From Posidonia oceanica (taxonomy: Eukaryota; Streptophyta; Magnoliopsida; Alismatales; Posidoniaceae): a DNA stretch of 64,000 bases. How positions within the stretch are numbered: position 1 is the first letter of the stretch; every line of letters starts with the position of its first letter. The position numbers and the translations under genes are program-made. This document shows, one piece after another, positions 10,706 through 22,063 of the stretch. The notes beneath the pieces were generated by a model that did no database searches, was not told the DNA's origin, and saw nothing but the letters and a program-made list of their open reading frames with translations. The stretch covers positions 97,854,501 to 97,918,500 of the forward strand of contig JAZBRS010000020.1 of the NCBI GenBank assembly GCA_037176725.1, read 5' to 3'.

Positions 10706-11000
10706 CGCCCTCATTAGGCGAACCAGACAGCCAACAGTGTCTGAATGCCTCAATTGCATCCTGAACGCACAACACATCAAACACCAAAGTCAACCAAACA
10801 CAGGGCCTCAATGGCCAAACAACAACGCCTCATAGGCGCACAACAATCAAAACAATACTGAGACTCCACTCAGCAAAACACACGGTCCCTCCTGGACCAA
10901 AAGCAAACCACGAGCCATCGCTCGGCAAACAAGGTCTACTCTAGACCAGAGCCTGATTCCCTGAATCAGGACAAGCAACACAGTAGCGCCTCACTAGCGC
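10706..11000. repeat. array of different mini-hairpins in LTR Z
   Basis: Short perfect hairpins follow one another roughly every 20-40 bp: CAGACA/TGTCTG (10724-10743), ATGC/GCAT (10745-10759), GGCC/GGCC (10804-10816), CGCCT/AGGCG (10826-10838), CTGAG/CTCAG (10858-10873), GGTCC/GGACC (10884-10898), CGAGC/GCTCG (10911-10924), GGTCTA/TAGACC (10933-10947), CTGATTC/GAATCAG (10953-10969), GCGC/GCGC (10986-11000), with a weaker CGCC/GGCG at 10706-10720. Loops are 3-8 nt and often contain CTCA or CTC. Spacers are A/C-rich. Every stem has a different sequence. Confidence 0.8.
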
Positions 11001-11545
11001 AGGCCCTACACCTCATAAGCGTGGCCACAAACACAACAAAGCACACACTGGCCACAAGCAGCCGTCGAAACACATTGCACTGCCACGGACAGGGCGCACC
11101 TATCCGTCCCGAAGTCCAACCTCTTCGGCAGGACCCCTCAGTGTCATGTCACCCAGGCCCGAGCAACCGACACTGGCCTCAAGCAATAGCCAGGGACTCA
11201 TCCCCGCACTCACTACACTGCCACGGACAACCACCCAGTGGAGGAGTTTGCCCGTCACGGCGTCCTCTCACCAGAAGGACCCTCAAAAGGCTAACCCCAC
11301 CTGAGAAAGCCGCTCACCCCACTTGGGCAAGCTGTCCCCTCTGAGGACAAACCACAAGGTACGCTCTATTGACGTCCAAAACTCAGTGCTTCGAACCACT
11401 AGAGGCTCCTCACCCCTAGGCTCAACCAACACTCACAAGTCTCGGTACCTAACAACCAGGATATCACGATAGCTACGCAAGAGTATCATACCTCCTAAGT
11501 CCACTGCCACGATTCACTAGGTACGGCCAGCACCTTGACCCCATA

Positions 11546-11757
11546 GACCTCAACCTAGGTGGCGTGTCCGACACACTAAGGAAAGTAGTCACATGCCCGA
11601 GGAATGTAGTCACACTCCCGGATCTAGACAACACAACCCCCAAGTATCTTGGTCCACTGACCTCAACCCCGGTGACGTGTTCGACACACCGCAGAATGTA
11701 GTCGCATTCCCGAGGAATGCAGTCACACCCCCAGGTCCAGGCTACACTCACCTCGGA
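11546..11757. repeat. 113-bp tandem duplication in LTR Z
   Basis: Two diverged copies start at GACCTCAACC (11546 and 11659). Both contain a GTGT-ACAC mini-hairpin (loop CCG in one, TCG in the other) and the word CCCGAGGAATG.AGTCACAC. It is non-coding. Confidence 0.75.
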
Positions 11758-12410
11758 GCCTTAGCTCACAACAAACATTCAGACCACACCTTGGCAAGCG
11801 GCTCACGACCCTAGGGGTATCAATCGTCCCTGCAAGGCTGGCCAGTGCCTATGTCTCGATCCACAACCAAATCCATAGTGAAAACCTTTCCAAAGGCTTT
11901 GCAAAACTAATGCATTTTCTTTCCAAAACATTGTTTGGAAAACCATACGAAATCCTTTAAATATCATTTGAAAACCTTAACCATCTACCTTTTAAAACTC
12001 CTTTAAAAGCCATTCAAAAACTATTAAACATCATACACGAACACCGCGCTAAACATTGCACGGAACACCGCACTTAAGGCGGAACAACGGTCTCGTAGTC
12101 CCATTTGACTTATGAGGCCGGACACCAACCAAACATTGAGTTATAACAAAACCTAGGGTTAATTATCAACCCTAGTGGCTAACTAAACCATTAAAGGGAG
12201 AACTTAGTATTTCTAAGTTCTATAGGCTTTTATACTAATCCCAATGCCCAAGGAATCTTGCTAATTCATTTTAAGCATTCCCTATACCATTCTAATGATT
12301 ATCCTAATAATTATTGTGCCATAATTACCTACAAGGGTAATCTAGTAATTCACTATATTAAACTACCCCAGAACATAACCCAAAACCACCCAAGGAAAAG
12401 GGTCAGGGTC

Positions 12411-12674
12411 TGGTTCGACAAACCGAACCAGATCGATCGACCGGACCAGAGACCCGGGAAAGCAACCAAGTCCTAATTCGGCAGACCGTTTCCCAACGGT
12501 CGACTGAACCTGGGCACTGGTTCGGCACACCGGACTGGTTCGGTCGACCGAACCAGGGCCCAAGCCCATACTGAGAGCATCTTCGGCATACCGAACCTAT
12601 TTGGTATGCCAAACTCTGGGTTCAGGGCACACTCAGGAAGAGAAACGGCATACCGAAATATTTCAGTATGCCGT
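12411..12674. repeat. palindrome cluster built on GGTTCGG / GGCATACC words
   Basis: Inverted repeats follow one another: TGGTTCG/CGAACCA (12411-12430), ACCGTT/AACGGT (12485-12500), a perfect 20-bp palindrome centred on GTCGAC (12536-12555), TTCGG-cata-CCGAA (12582-12595), TTTGG-tatg-CCAAA (12600-12613) and ACGGCATAC/GTATGCCGT (12645-12674). The third and fourth hairpins also pair with each other. The cluster ends 45 bp before the insertion point of element X. Confidence 0.8.
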
Positions 12675-12723
12675 ACCAGACGACCAAAAACCCTCCTTTT
12701 TACAGACGACCCAAAATTGTCCC

Positions 12724-14219
12724 TATAGATATTCCATTTTCGCATTTCCCAGAGTTCATAGAGGATAGGAACTTTTGAGGCACCTAGATCACACAACTAA
12801 GGCTTAATAACATATTTTCCGGAATTTTCATGATCTGCTTAAAAACAATGCTTGATCCTACTTGACTTAAGGTTGTTGGCTGTGGCAGAGCTGACGCACT
12901 CAGACTCGTGGCAAGTCTGAGTACCTTGAGCACACTTTATTCCACTCAAATCCATGGCAGATTTGAGTCAAAGAAGTTGTTTTTATGATTTCATGAGATA
13001 TCTGAAGTTTCCCAGCCTTTTATCATGTTTTCTCTAGATAGAACCTAAAAGTTAGAGCTAGAAATGATCTGAGCTTGCTAGTTGCCAGCTGGGGAGGCGA
13101 TTGAGTTAGGCATCACTCTAGGCGACGACTAACTATCGTGGGCTCCGTTAATTGTCTCCTGTAGTTATTTTTGACGGTTGTGTCCCACAACCCCACCAAC
13201 AGCTGGACGCCAACCTAACCGGCGACTAACGGTTGTGGAACTACAATGGTTATTTCTCACGATCCCTTTGACCACTAGGAACCAATCCAACCGGCGATTG
13301 GCGATCGTGGTTCCCGATAACCAAATTTCTACGGTTTCCTCCACGTCAGCTTGGGCAGTTACTAGTCTTAGGCGCCTACACATGCGGCGACTGGCCATAA
13401 CTACCACTTTTCTTCTGGAAATTTCTACGGTTTTCTCCACGTTTGCTTGGGCGGTTGCTGGTCTTAGTCGCCTTCCCATGCGGCGATTGGCCATAACTGC
13501 CACTTTTTCTAGAAATTTCTATGTGTTAACCACCCACACCCTTGGAGTCTATAAATAGACCCCGTGGGTCAGTGTTTGAACGCCCGGTCAGTTGTGAGGA
13601 AAACCTATGTTGGAGAAATTCCCTTTAGGTTTTTAGGGTTTTGAGCTTCCACCTTCACATAGCTAGAGTTTCCAAGCCAGAAACCATAGTCTCCACCTTC
13701 AAAAGAGAAACCTAGATCCCAGAGATCACTACACCCAACTACGATCCCAAAGTTCTCGAGCCTAGCTGGAGATCCGACCGTGCCTCCATTTCTACTCCAT
13801 TGTATACAGCACGAGGGTGAAGGGAGTATCTTCTTCCAATCTTTTTCATTACATTTCATATTGCATTCCTTAAAATCGGACCCATAGCATATGCATGCGG
13901 GGAACAACCCCCAGTTAGTATTAGATCTATTTGTTTCTAGTATTCTCTGTTCTTCTTTGTTATCATTTACTACACACCAACTTATCTAGATCTCTTGTTT
14001 TTGTTTATTTGTTTTGAAGGAAAGAAAACGCTTACGTAACACGAGGGAGCCGCTAGACGACATCCAGCCGTCGATCTAGTGGTCCGAGGATCTATATCTT
14101 CATAATCTCCCCTAAGGTGTCTTGTCTACCCAAAAGCAAGTGGCGATCACAACAAAAGTTGACGACGTACATGGAGGCGCCGCCATCTTCTCAAACACCC
14201 CCCCAAATCCACATCCACT
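12724..14219 (+). repeat. 5' LTR of element X
   Basis: It starts TATAGATATTCC where the 3' LTR has TGTAGATATCTC, and ends ATCCACATCCACT where the 3' LTR has ATCCACATCCACA. A TATA box lies at 13550. TGGCGATCAC at 14141-14150, 79 nt before the end, copies the first ten bases of the real primer site. Confidence 0.9.
13550..13558 (+). promoter_or_regulatory. TATA box of the X 5' LTR
   Basis: TATAAATAG lies in GGAGTCTATAAATAGACC and is conserved in the 3' LTR (21422-21430). It is the likely core promoter, so transcripts would start about 30 bp downstream. X2 has a similar TATAAAAAG on the minus strand near 33167-33175. Confidence 0.7.
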
Positions 14220-14224
14220 GAAAG

Positions 14225-14242
14225 TGGCGATCACGGTGGGAC
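14225..14242 (+). other. primer-binding site of X, tRNA-Arg type
   Basis: TGGCGATCACGGTGGGAC begins five bases after the LTR end. It closely resembles the complement of a plant tRNA-Arg 3' end as I remember it (TGGCGACCACNGTGGGA), with a few differences. Arg-primed replication is known in the Tat/Ogre lineage. The exact isoacceptor is not certain. Confidence 0.6.
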
Positions 14243-15566
14243 TCGGCTTTAGCCAACCCCTATGCTACGTAAGCAAGTTTTTTTCCCTTCTTTCCCTTTT
14301 TATTTTTTTATAGATCTAAGTGTAGTTTTCGGTTTGGGAATCGTGCGTTTAGGTTTTCACGGCACCCCAAACCTTTTATCGTTTTTTTACTTTTCCTAAC
14401 ATTAGTAAAAACCTATAAGCTTCAACAGCTGGGTCGGTTTTACTAAGGTCAGAAGACTCTGCATATGAGCCGCCTGTCCAAGGAGCGTCTGTCCTAACCA
14501 CACCTCCAGGAGGCGACTGACAGAGGCGCCATTGCAACAGGCAACTCATCCCAGTCCGTTTTTTACTGTAGATCATTAGTTTTTCTGTAATTTGTGTTGT
14601 ATTTTTGGATCTGCAGTTGCATAAAAAAAATAAAAAACAACTATTCCTGTCCACTATGTTTTAGCTTTTCAACGATCTCTAGATTTGTTGTGTCCACCCT
14701 TAAGGTGGAAACTAATTGGTTTATATTAAAGTTAAAGTTCCTTGAGGAAGTCTTCCTCTAGCTAGAACAATTAACCTGAGTGAACCGGGGCCAGTGCAAG
14801 TCACTCTCCCATACTTAGTGTTAATTGCCATAGTTAGATCAAGATCTCAAGGTGTCCTAAGTGTTATTATTGACTCCTCTTTCTCCCCAAGTAAATATTA
14901 AAACTTGGTAGATACTTTACACTTTAATATTTCGTGTTTATTTGCTGTTTTGTGGTTTGACTAAGTGCTGAGCCTAAGGACAGAATCCTAGGTGGAGGGT
15001 CCCTCTTTAGAGAGACAAGCCCCCCATCTAGGCCCTCTTAGTGGACCCTAAAGAAGGTCAAAGAGTGGTACCTATGAGCAAAAATCCCGTTCAGTGTAAA
15101 CACATGTAGGTTTAATCAATCCATTAACTAGTCACTTAAACAATAAAAACAGTGATCTGCCTGAAACTCGTACTGTTTTATTTTCCTGTTTGTTGCACGG
15201 TCTGTCCAGAACAGACCTTGGCTGCCGAAAGAATAGAGCTTAAGCCGCCTGTTTGGAAGGTACCTCGCTCAGCCGCCTAGTCAATCGGCGACTTGTTTGG
15301 TCGCCTAATCTACAGGCGACTACAGGGTAGAACGCTCCGGTGTGCCTTGCATGCAGGAATCTAATTATCTTCATTAACAGGTTGCAGAAACATCAAAATA
15401 GGAACTGTTTACTATTTTATTTTTACTTCCATTCCATCGAGTCTGTATTAAGTAGTGTATTGAGTCTGTAATTTCATTTTAAATCCCCTGTAATAGTCTA
15501 AAGAGAAAAAGAAAGAAAGAAGAAAGAAAAGAAAAAAAGAGAAAAAAAAAGAAAGACAATTTCACG
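14243..15566 (+). other. leader of element X, non-coding
   Basis: About 1.3 kb without a plausible protein. It ends with a run of AGAAA and GAAAAAAAG repeats (15498-15556) directly before the gag start codon. Two small hairpin-like GGCGACT words near 15290-15330 echo the LTR. Nothing else is recognised. Confidence 0.6.
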
Positions 15567-17006
15567 ATGGAACTTTATCGACCAAATCAAGGGCGCATCA
15601 ATATGACCTCTGCCTCAACCTCTACCTCCACGGCACAACCGAGCATGGACCCAAATGAGTTCTTATTTAGAGCTTCAACTCCACAGGCGGAAGAGCCGAA
15701 ATCTCCCAATTTCGCACAAGAAGTTGAAGGAGAAAGAGAAATAAGCCACTCCCGACCTCAGAGTACCCCGTTCGAACACACAAATTCTGGGGTAACTTCC
15801 CAAGTAGTGCCTACAACGACTGCTTCCTATCTGTCTGAGGAAGCGATTCATGAGATCTACCAACTCTTAGCACGGCACCACTATCCCTCATTTAGGAGCC
15901 TACAAACCTCATCCGTCCACCAAACTTCTTTCCCAAACTACCACCAGAACCCATCCACTCCCACTCACACGTACACAACACAAACCTATCCTTTCATGCA
16001 GCAAGCCATGCCATCATACACAACCTACCAACAACCACAATATCCCGGGACATCATACCAACCACAGTATCCCAGAATAACACACTCACTACAACCTCCC
16101 GCTAACACACAATCATACTATACTCTACATCAAACCCAACCCTTCTCTCCACCATACGACCCTCTATCACCACTGTTCCATCAAACACATGGGCACCTAA
16201 ACCAAGGACAACAAGCCGTGCCAGGATCGGACATCAAGAGAATGATCTCTACGGCACTCACAGAGGTGGGAGTTACATCTAAAGCACTGATAGGGTTTGA
16301 CACGTCGAAATTTCCTCATTTTGTCCTTCCACTTGGATTCAAAATGCCAAAAATGAGGAAATACAGTGGGATAGAGGATCCAAGAGGCCATCTAGCCACA
16401 TTTGCTATGGATGCTCTACCCTATCAATATGATAATGGGCTTATAATCTACCTTTTCTTTAAGAACTTGGAAGGGGAAGCATTGGGATGGTTCAACATGC
16501 TCACAGCATATGATCTCAGTGACTTCAGGATAGTCCAGGAGAAATTTCTACGCCAATATGTACATCGCATCCAGCACGAGCCTACAATGAGCGACCTCTT
16601 CGCTGAAAAGATGAAACCTGACGAAGAGTTCGCCACTTTTGCAAGTAGATGGAGGGATATGGCTACAAGGTCCAAATGCTATATTCTTGAAAGCCAAGCT
16701 ATCGAGATCATCGCACGAAACACTACAGGAGCACTCAGAACAGGGCTACTAATGAGTGACCTCCAGACATACCCTCAGCTACATGAGCGTGCTGCAAGAA
16801 TACTCCATCACAAAGAGGAACTACCATTCTTAGAGCTCGAGGGAAGGGGCAAGAAGAAGAGCACTGGCTATACGCTTGAAGGGATCACAGGTGACATGGC
16901 CCAGGTCTCAATTCAACAAAGGCAGGAGGACCAATACCAGTCTGAGCAATCACTCCTAGCCAAAGGGCAACTGACCCAGTATCAGCTAGAGCCATACCTA
17001 AGCTAA
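15567..17006 (+). pseudogene. Gag of element X (Tat-like), interrupted near its C-terminus
   Basis: This 479-aa frame would form the retrotransposon particle. Residues 1-215 are low-complexity, rich in S, T, P, Q and Y. A retrotransposon-gag domain spans about 230-430, with the typical pattern KMPKMRKYSGIEDPRGHL, EGEALGWF, FLRQYVHRIQHEPTMSDLF and FATFASRWRD. The frame stops at TAA 17004. Q-rich sequence goes on in the same frame past further stops, then the reading switches frame at about 17080-17150. It is the longest open frame on X. ATG 15567 is chosen as the first in-frame start after the purine-rich leader. Confidence 0.85.
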
Positions 17007-17079
17007 CCAGCGCAGTACCAGGGGCAGTTAGTGCAGCCAATACAGCACCAACAACAACAGCCACCTGATTATCCAGTAC

Positions 17080-17346
17080 ATGCCCAGCAAAGATACCAAG
17101 GGCAACAACAAGGGTAGAGGAACTATCACAGCATCCCTCTTCCACGAAGCTAAAGGCCCCCAAAGGCAAAACTATCCTTTGCTTCCTGAATCAATCCCCA
17201 ATACATTCAGGATGCTAGTTGAAAGTGGAGATCTGCAGCTCCTAGAGCCTAGTCCAAGCTACCCAAACGATAATATGGCTAAGCACTGCCCTTACCATCA
17301 AAACAATGGGCACACCCTTGAAGAATGCTTCACTGTCAAAGACTAA
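17080..17346 (+). pseudogene. Gag C-terminal zinc-binding-like segment of X, out of frame
   Basis: This frame, different from the main gag frame, encodes GPQRQNYPLLPESIP and then CPYHQNNGHTLEECFTVKD. That Cys/His cluster is of the kind found at the end of Tat-lineage Gag proteins. It shows a frameshift between 17006 and about 17150. The frame closes at TAA 17344. Confidence 0.7.
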
Positions 17347-18104
17347 CGGCGGCTCAGGAAGGACAACAGGTGATGCAGATACACCAAGAGCCCTTGTTCA
17401 ACTACCGAGTAGATCATGCAGATGCAGAGATCATCTTATCAGTTGCTCGGGCTGAATTTGCATCTATCCAGTGCATACCAGCAGATCTAGAATAGAGCCC
17501 ATCAAGCGAAGAGGACCATGATTCCCATGTGCTCTAGGACTTAACAAAGGAAGGCTGCTTGCCCGTTTATGACAAATACGCTGACTAGTGCGATGAGCAG
17601 ACGGTCAATTATCAAGTGTTCCAGGACTTAACAGAAGAAGACCAGTTGCCCATCTACGATGAGTATGCAGATTTAGACTGGTATAAAGCAGAAGTTGCAC
17701 TCAGTTCACTCTGCCAAGCTCTCCAAGTAGCACAAGCAAGAGCTGATCTTCCTCCCAAACTGCCCGATCCTACAAGAGGACACACTAGGGGTAGTCATGA
17801 ACACTGTGTTCACGAAGGAGAGATTAATACAGAGCACATAAGTGGTCGTACTTCAAAAGGAGGAGGAAATCTGATAGCCTCACTCCAAAACAAAGCCACC
17901 AAGGGCACTGTACAAGGAACGGGTCAGAATGAGTCCGACTTAGACCCTCTGAAAGTAAGGACAGGGCGCAAACCAAAAGAACGACAAGAACGTGCGCCAC
18001 AAGCACCTGACCACTTAACGCCAGGGGCAGACTTCCGCAGTCACCCCTCAGGTAAGCCCCCTCATCTGGGAAGGGAGGTGCAAAGTTCCACTGAACCCGA
18101 CTAA
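17347..18104 (+). pseudogene. gag-pol linker remnant of X
   Basis: Only 17616-18104 is open (162 aa). Its first part (QDLTEEDQLPIYDEYADLDW) repeats a related upstream segment (LTKEGCLPVYDKYAD, about 17535-17590), now broken by stops, so the acidic linker was internally duplicated. After this the polymerase that normally follows is absent. I do not recognise a domain in the 162-aa frame. Confidence 0.5.
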
Positions 18105-20582
18105 GGGCAGTGGTTAATTCGATTAAAACGTGTAAATAAGACATTTTTCTTTCCGTACTCTATTTTCCCTTCATTTATCTTTATTTATCTCTAATGCTAA
18201 GTTAGACTATAAAAATAAATAAAAAAATGATTGATGAGTGTGGACTATACCTAACGACTTAAGGCATTAAGGAGAACTGCCAAAATATTACCTAAGGTTC
18301 CTAAGCAGAGACTGTGACACCCAGGGAAGGTCCAACCACTAGTTGCGACAGCCTGAAGACATCTTTAGATCCGTGGGAGTTACATACAGTACACCCTTAA
18401 TTAGCATGCCAAAGTCCAGAAAGGAACCAAAGACCAAGTCCTAGCCAAGGAAAGGAAGTTGCATCCTAAATAGAAAAGGAACTGAACAACTAGGGTAGCC
18501 TCAACCTTGTCCTGTCTGCACATACACTTGCATGGGGAGGTAAGAGAAAGGCAAGCTCGGAGCAAAGGCTTATGGTACGAACCGCTTTCCAAATAACTTA
18601 GAAAGCGTTCAGAAAAGATGGTATCAAAAACTGCCCAAACGGAGAGGGAAGAAGGCAGCAAAGAAGCTGTCCAAGTGAGGAACAAATGAAAAGAGACAGT
18701 AAAAGAAACTGTCCAACTGAAAGAGGTCAGCAAAGAGCTGTCCAAAGAGCGGAAAAGGAACATAGCAAAAGTTGTCTATGGGTCTAAAGCATAAATCATG
18801 GGGAGACACGTTAAGGACCAAAGAAAGGCAAGTGGAATTCAAGACCTAAGCCGAAGTTGAGAGCCTACTACACTTCAAACCTCCTCTACCTATCTCACCC
18901 ACAGGCAAGGGGCAGGGAATCCTAGAAGTTTAAGGACTGATTAAATGAAGGAAACAACAATCAAACTAAGGCTAGTATGAGGCCCTAAGTTCTCAAAAGA
19001 TAAGGCATGTTAGAAGGGAAAAGTTCTCTCACCCTAGATAATATAAGGCAATACTACAAGGTCTTTAAGTAAGAAGGTTGTGATTGCACTCATCAATCCA
19101 AAAACTACCAAAAAAAATCAGAAAATTCAAAAATACCAAAAAAATAGAAAATAAAAAAAAAACCAAAAAATCCCAAATACCAAAAAATAGAAAATCTAAA
19201 AACTACCAAAAAAATAGAAAATCCAAAACTACCAAAAAATAGAAATCCCAAAATACCAAAAAAAATCAAAAATTCTAAAAGATTCAAAAAATTAGAAAAT
19301 CCAAGAAAACCAACCAAAAAGAAGCACCATCCACCCTACATACAAGTGAAAACTTAGTAAGTAGGAGAACTGGAATTAGTTTGGTCAATGATGCAACAAT
19401 CATTTCACCTCAGATTTGGGGATAACGTTCTACTCAAGCGTGTCTCACGGCTTGGGTGCATCTTCTCAACAAAGACATTGCTTCTGCAATAATCTTTAGA
19501 GCATCTATGGATGACTCACAATCGGCGTCTATTAGGCTCCGATTTTCCATCTCCTTGCTGAGGCCAAGACTAATTCCCTCCACCTAGTTCCCAAGCATAT
19601 TGATTAAGGGATTACTTTATCTCATACACAAGTATAACATAGTCAATTGTCCTAGGAACTGGGAAAGGTTCACCTGTGATTACTAACATCTTTTGTTAGG
19701 TGTGTAGGTACAAAGCTTACAACATGAAGAATGAGCTCACGCCTAAGGGGCTCATATAGTGTGCAAAGGCACACCCACTTTGACTAAAAGGCAAACCCCG
19801 GTTTGGCAAAGGAAGGGTTCACTCCCTCACCCAGTTCTTTAATCATAGAACTCCTTTATTTGCCAAATCGAGTTGTGGGACGATGGTCCTTTCCAGAGAG
19901 TGCTGGTCACACTTGAGGACGGAAAACACTTGACCACAACAAATTGCATTCATTCATCTTGCATATGTCCATATGGTTTGGGAACAACCGTACCTCGTCG
20001 GCCTTACCTTGCATATGGACCATTCATTGCATCGTACGTTGCATTTGCATTTGTTTGCTTGAATCATGCATCCATGCATTTTCTCATATCATTAGAAGTG
20101 GAGCACGGATGGAGCCAAATGACCTTCAAGAGTGTTAGAAACCCTTAGGACATGTGATTCTCCTAGAGCCAACCTAGTTTCTACCAATCCTTCTATCAAT
20201 TCCAATCCGAGTAAAATCTCAAACATGACGCCACAAGAGCACTCCTTTTCGATCGTGTAAGGGTCCTGCCCCACGATTTCCTCCCTAGCTTCTGCCCCGT
20301 TGAAGTACATCTCTACATGGTTGACCTGGTCTTGACATCGGCTGCTCAAATAGCCCCGACTTGACCCCTCCATGCCTGAGTCTTCAATATGACGGTAATT
20401 AATCGAACCACCTTGCCGTTCGGCAATCTCCCGACACCGAGTCAGTTCACCCCTTCTTCCTTTTTATTATCTTCCTTCATCCCTTGTGGCAGATTGTTTG
20501 AGATGGAGCTCCCCTTTTCAGGAAATGCTCAATGGGACATTTGTTCTTACCTTGTACTCAATCTTGTTCCAAGATCAACTCC
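18105..20582 (+). other. 3' internal region of X, non-coding
   Basis: This stretch replaces pol. It includes repeated GAGCTGTCCAA / AACTGTCCAACTG words (18660-18780) and an A-rich tandem array at 19090-19320 (ACCAAAAAAATAGAAAATC-like unit). A final 450 bp is also present, inverted, next to X2. No ORF has a family resemblance. Confidence 0.65.
19090..19320. repeat. A-rich tandem array in X
   Basis: About ten imperfect copies of a 20-25 bp unit of the form CTACCAAAAAAATAGAAAAT. The minus-strand translation is a Phe/Leu/Gly-rich low-complexity string and is not a gene. Confidence 0.8.
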
Positions 20583-20595
20583 AAGGAGGGGCATC
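20583..20595 (+). promoter_or_regulatory. polypurine tract of X
   Basis: AAGGAGGGGCATC lies directly before the 3' LTR (TGTAGATATC). It would prime plus-strand DNA. A decayed inverted repeat (CCTTG...CAAGG, 20553-20589) sits beside it; the same position in X2 is a perfect 17-bp hairpin. Confidence 0.8.
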
Positions 20596-22063
20596 TGTAG
20601 ATATCTCATTTTCGCATTTCCCAGAGTTCATAGAGGATAGGAACTTCTGAGGCACCTAGATCACACAACTAAGGCTTAATAACATATTTTTCAGAATTTT
20701 CATGATCTGTTTAAAAACAATGCTTGATCCTACTTGACTTAAGGTCGTTGGCTGTGGCAGAGCTGACGCACTCAGACTCGTGGCAAGTCCGAGTACCTTG
20801 AGCACACTTTATTCCACTCAAATCCATGGCAGATTTGAGTTAAAGAAGATGTTTTTATGATTTCATGAGATATCTGAAGTTTCTCGGCCTTTTATCATGT
20901 TTTCTTTGGATAGAACCTAAAAGTTAGAGCTAGAAATGATCTGAGCTTGCTAGTTGCCAGCTGGGGAGGCGACTGAGTTAGGCACGACTCTAGGCAGCGA
21001 CTAACTGTCGTGGGCTCCGTTAACTGTTTCCTACAGTTATTTTTGACGGTTGTGTCCCACAACCCCACCAACAGCTAGACGCCAACCTAACCAGTGACTA
21101 ACGGTTGTGAAACTGCAACGGTTATTTCCCACGATCCCTTTGACCACTAGGCGCCAACCCAACCGGCAACTGGCGATCGTGGCTCCCGACAACTGAATTT
21201 CTACAGTTTCCTCCACGTCAGCTTGGGCAGTTACTAGTCTTAGGTGCCTACACATGCGGCGACTGGCCATAACCGTCACTTTTCTTCTGGAAATTGCTAC
21301 GGTTTTCTCCACGTTTGCTTGGGCAGTTGCTGGTCTTAGTCGCCTTTCCATGTGGTGACTGGCCATAACTGCCACTTTTTCTAGAAATTTCTATATGTTA
21401 ACCACCCACACCCCTGGAGTCTATAAATAGACCCTGTGGGTCAGTGTTTGAAACCCCGGCCAGTTGTGAGGAAAACCTATATTGGAGAAATTCCCTTTAG
21501 GTTTTTAGGATTTTGAGCTTCCACCTTCAAATAGCTAGAGTTTTCAAGCCAGAAACCCTAGTCTCCACCTTCAAAAGAGAAACCTAGATCCCAAAGATCT
21601 CGAGCCTAGCCGAAGATCCGACCGTGCCTCTACTTCTACTCCACTGTATATAGCACGAGGGTGAAGGGAGTATCTTCTTCCAATCTTTTTCATTATATTT
21701 CATATTGCATTCCTTAAAATCGGACCCATAGCATATGCATGTGGGGAACAACCCCCGGTTAGTATTAGATCTATTTGTTTCTAGTATTCTCTGTTCTTCT
21801 TTGTTATCATTTACTACACACCAACTTATCTAGATCTCTTGTTTTTGTTTATTTGTTTTGAAGGAAAGGAAACGCTTACGTAATACGAGGGAGCCGCTAG
21901 ACGACATCCAACCATCGATCTAGTGGTCCGAGGACCTACATCTTCATAATCTCCTCCAAGGTGTCTTGTCTACCCAAAGCCGAGTGGCGATCACAACAAA
22001 AGTTGACGACATACGTGGAGGCGCCGCCATCTTCTCAAACACCCTCGCAAATCCACATCCACA
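20596..22063 (+). repeat. 3' LTR of element X
   Basis: It starts TGTAGATATCTC and ends ATCCACATCCACA, followed by the GTCCC duplication. Relative to the 5' LTR it has scattered substitutions and a deletion of roughly 30 bp near 21597 (a segment around the first copy's 13720-13755). TATA box at 21422 and primer-site-like TGGCGATCAC at 21985. Confidence 0.9.

Larger units (their letters stand above)
12724..22063 (+). mobile_element. LTR retrotransposon 'X', gag-only, TSD GTCCC
   Basis: Two LTRs of about 1.5 kb (12724-14219 and 20596-22063) enclose 6.4 kb. GTCCC flanks the element at 12719-12723 and 22064-22068. It has a tRNA-Arg-like primer site (14225), a gag reading frame (15567-17006, continued out of frame to 17346), a remnant of the region after gag, and a polypurine tract before the 3' LTR. 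I find no protease, reverse transcriptase, RNase H or integrase, so it is non-autonomous. The LTRs are highly similar but not identical, and the first LTR base pair TG has become TA. It inserted into solo LTR Z. A second copy fragment (X2) lies at 32536-34353. Confidence 0.9.

Noticed and set aside
19105..19317. Phe/Gly-rich 70-aa minus-strand ORF
   Set aside because: Translation of an A-rich tandem array.
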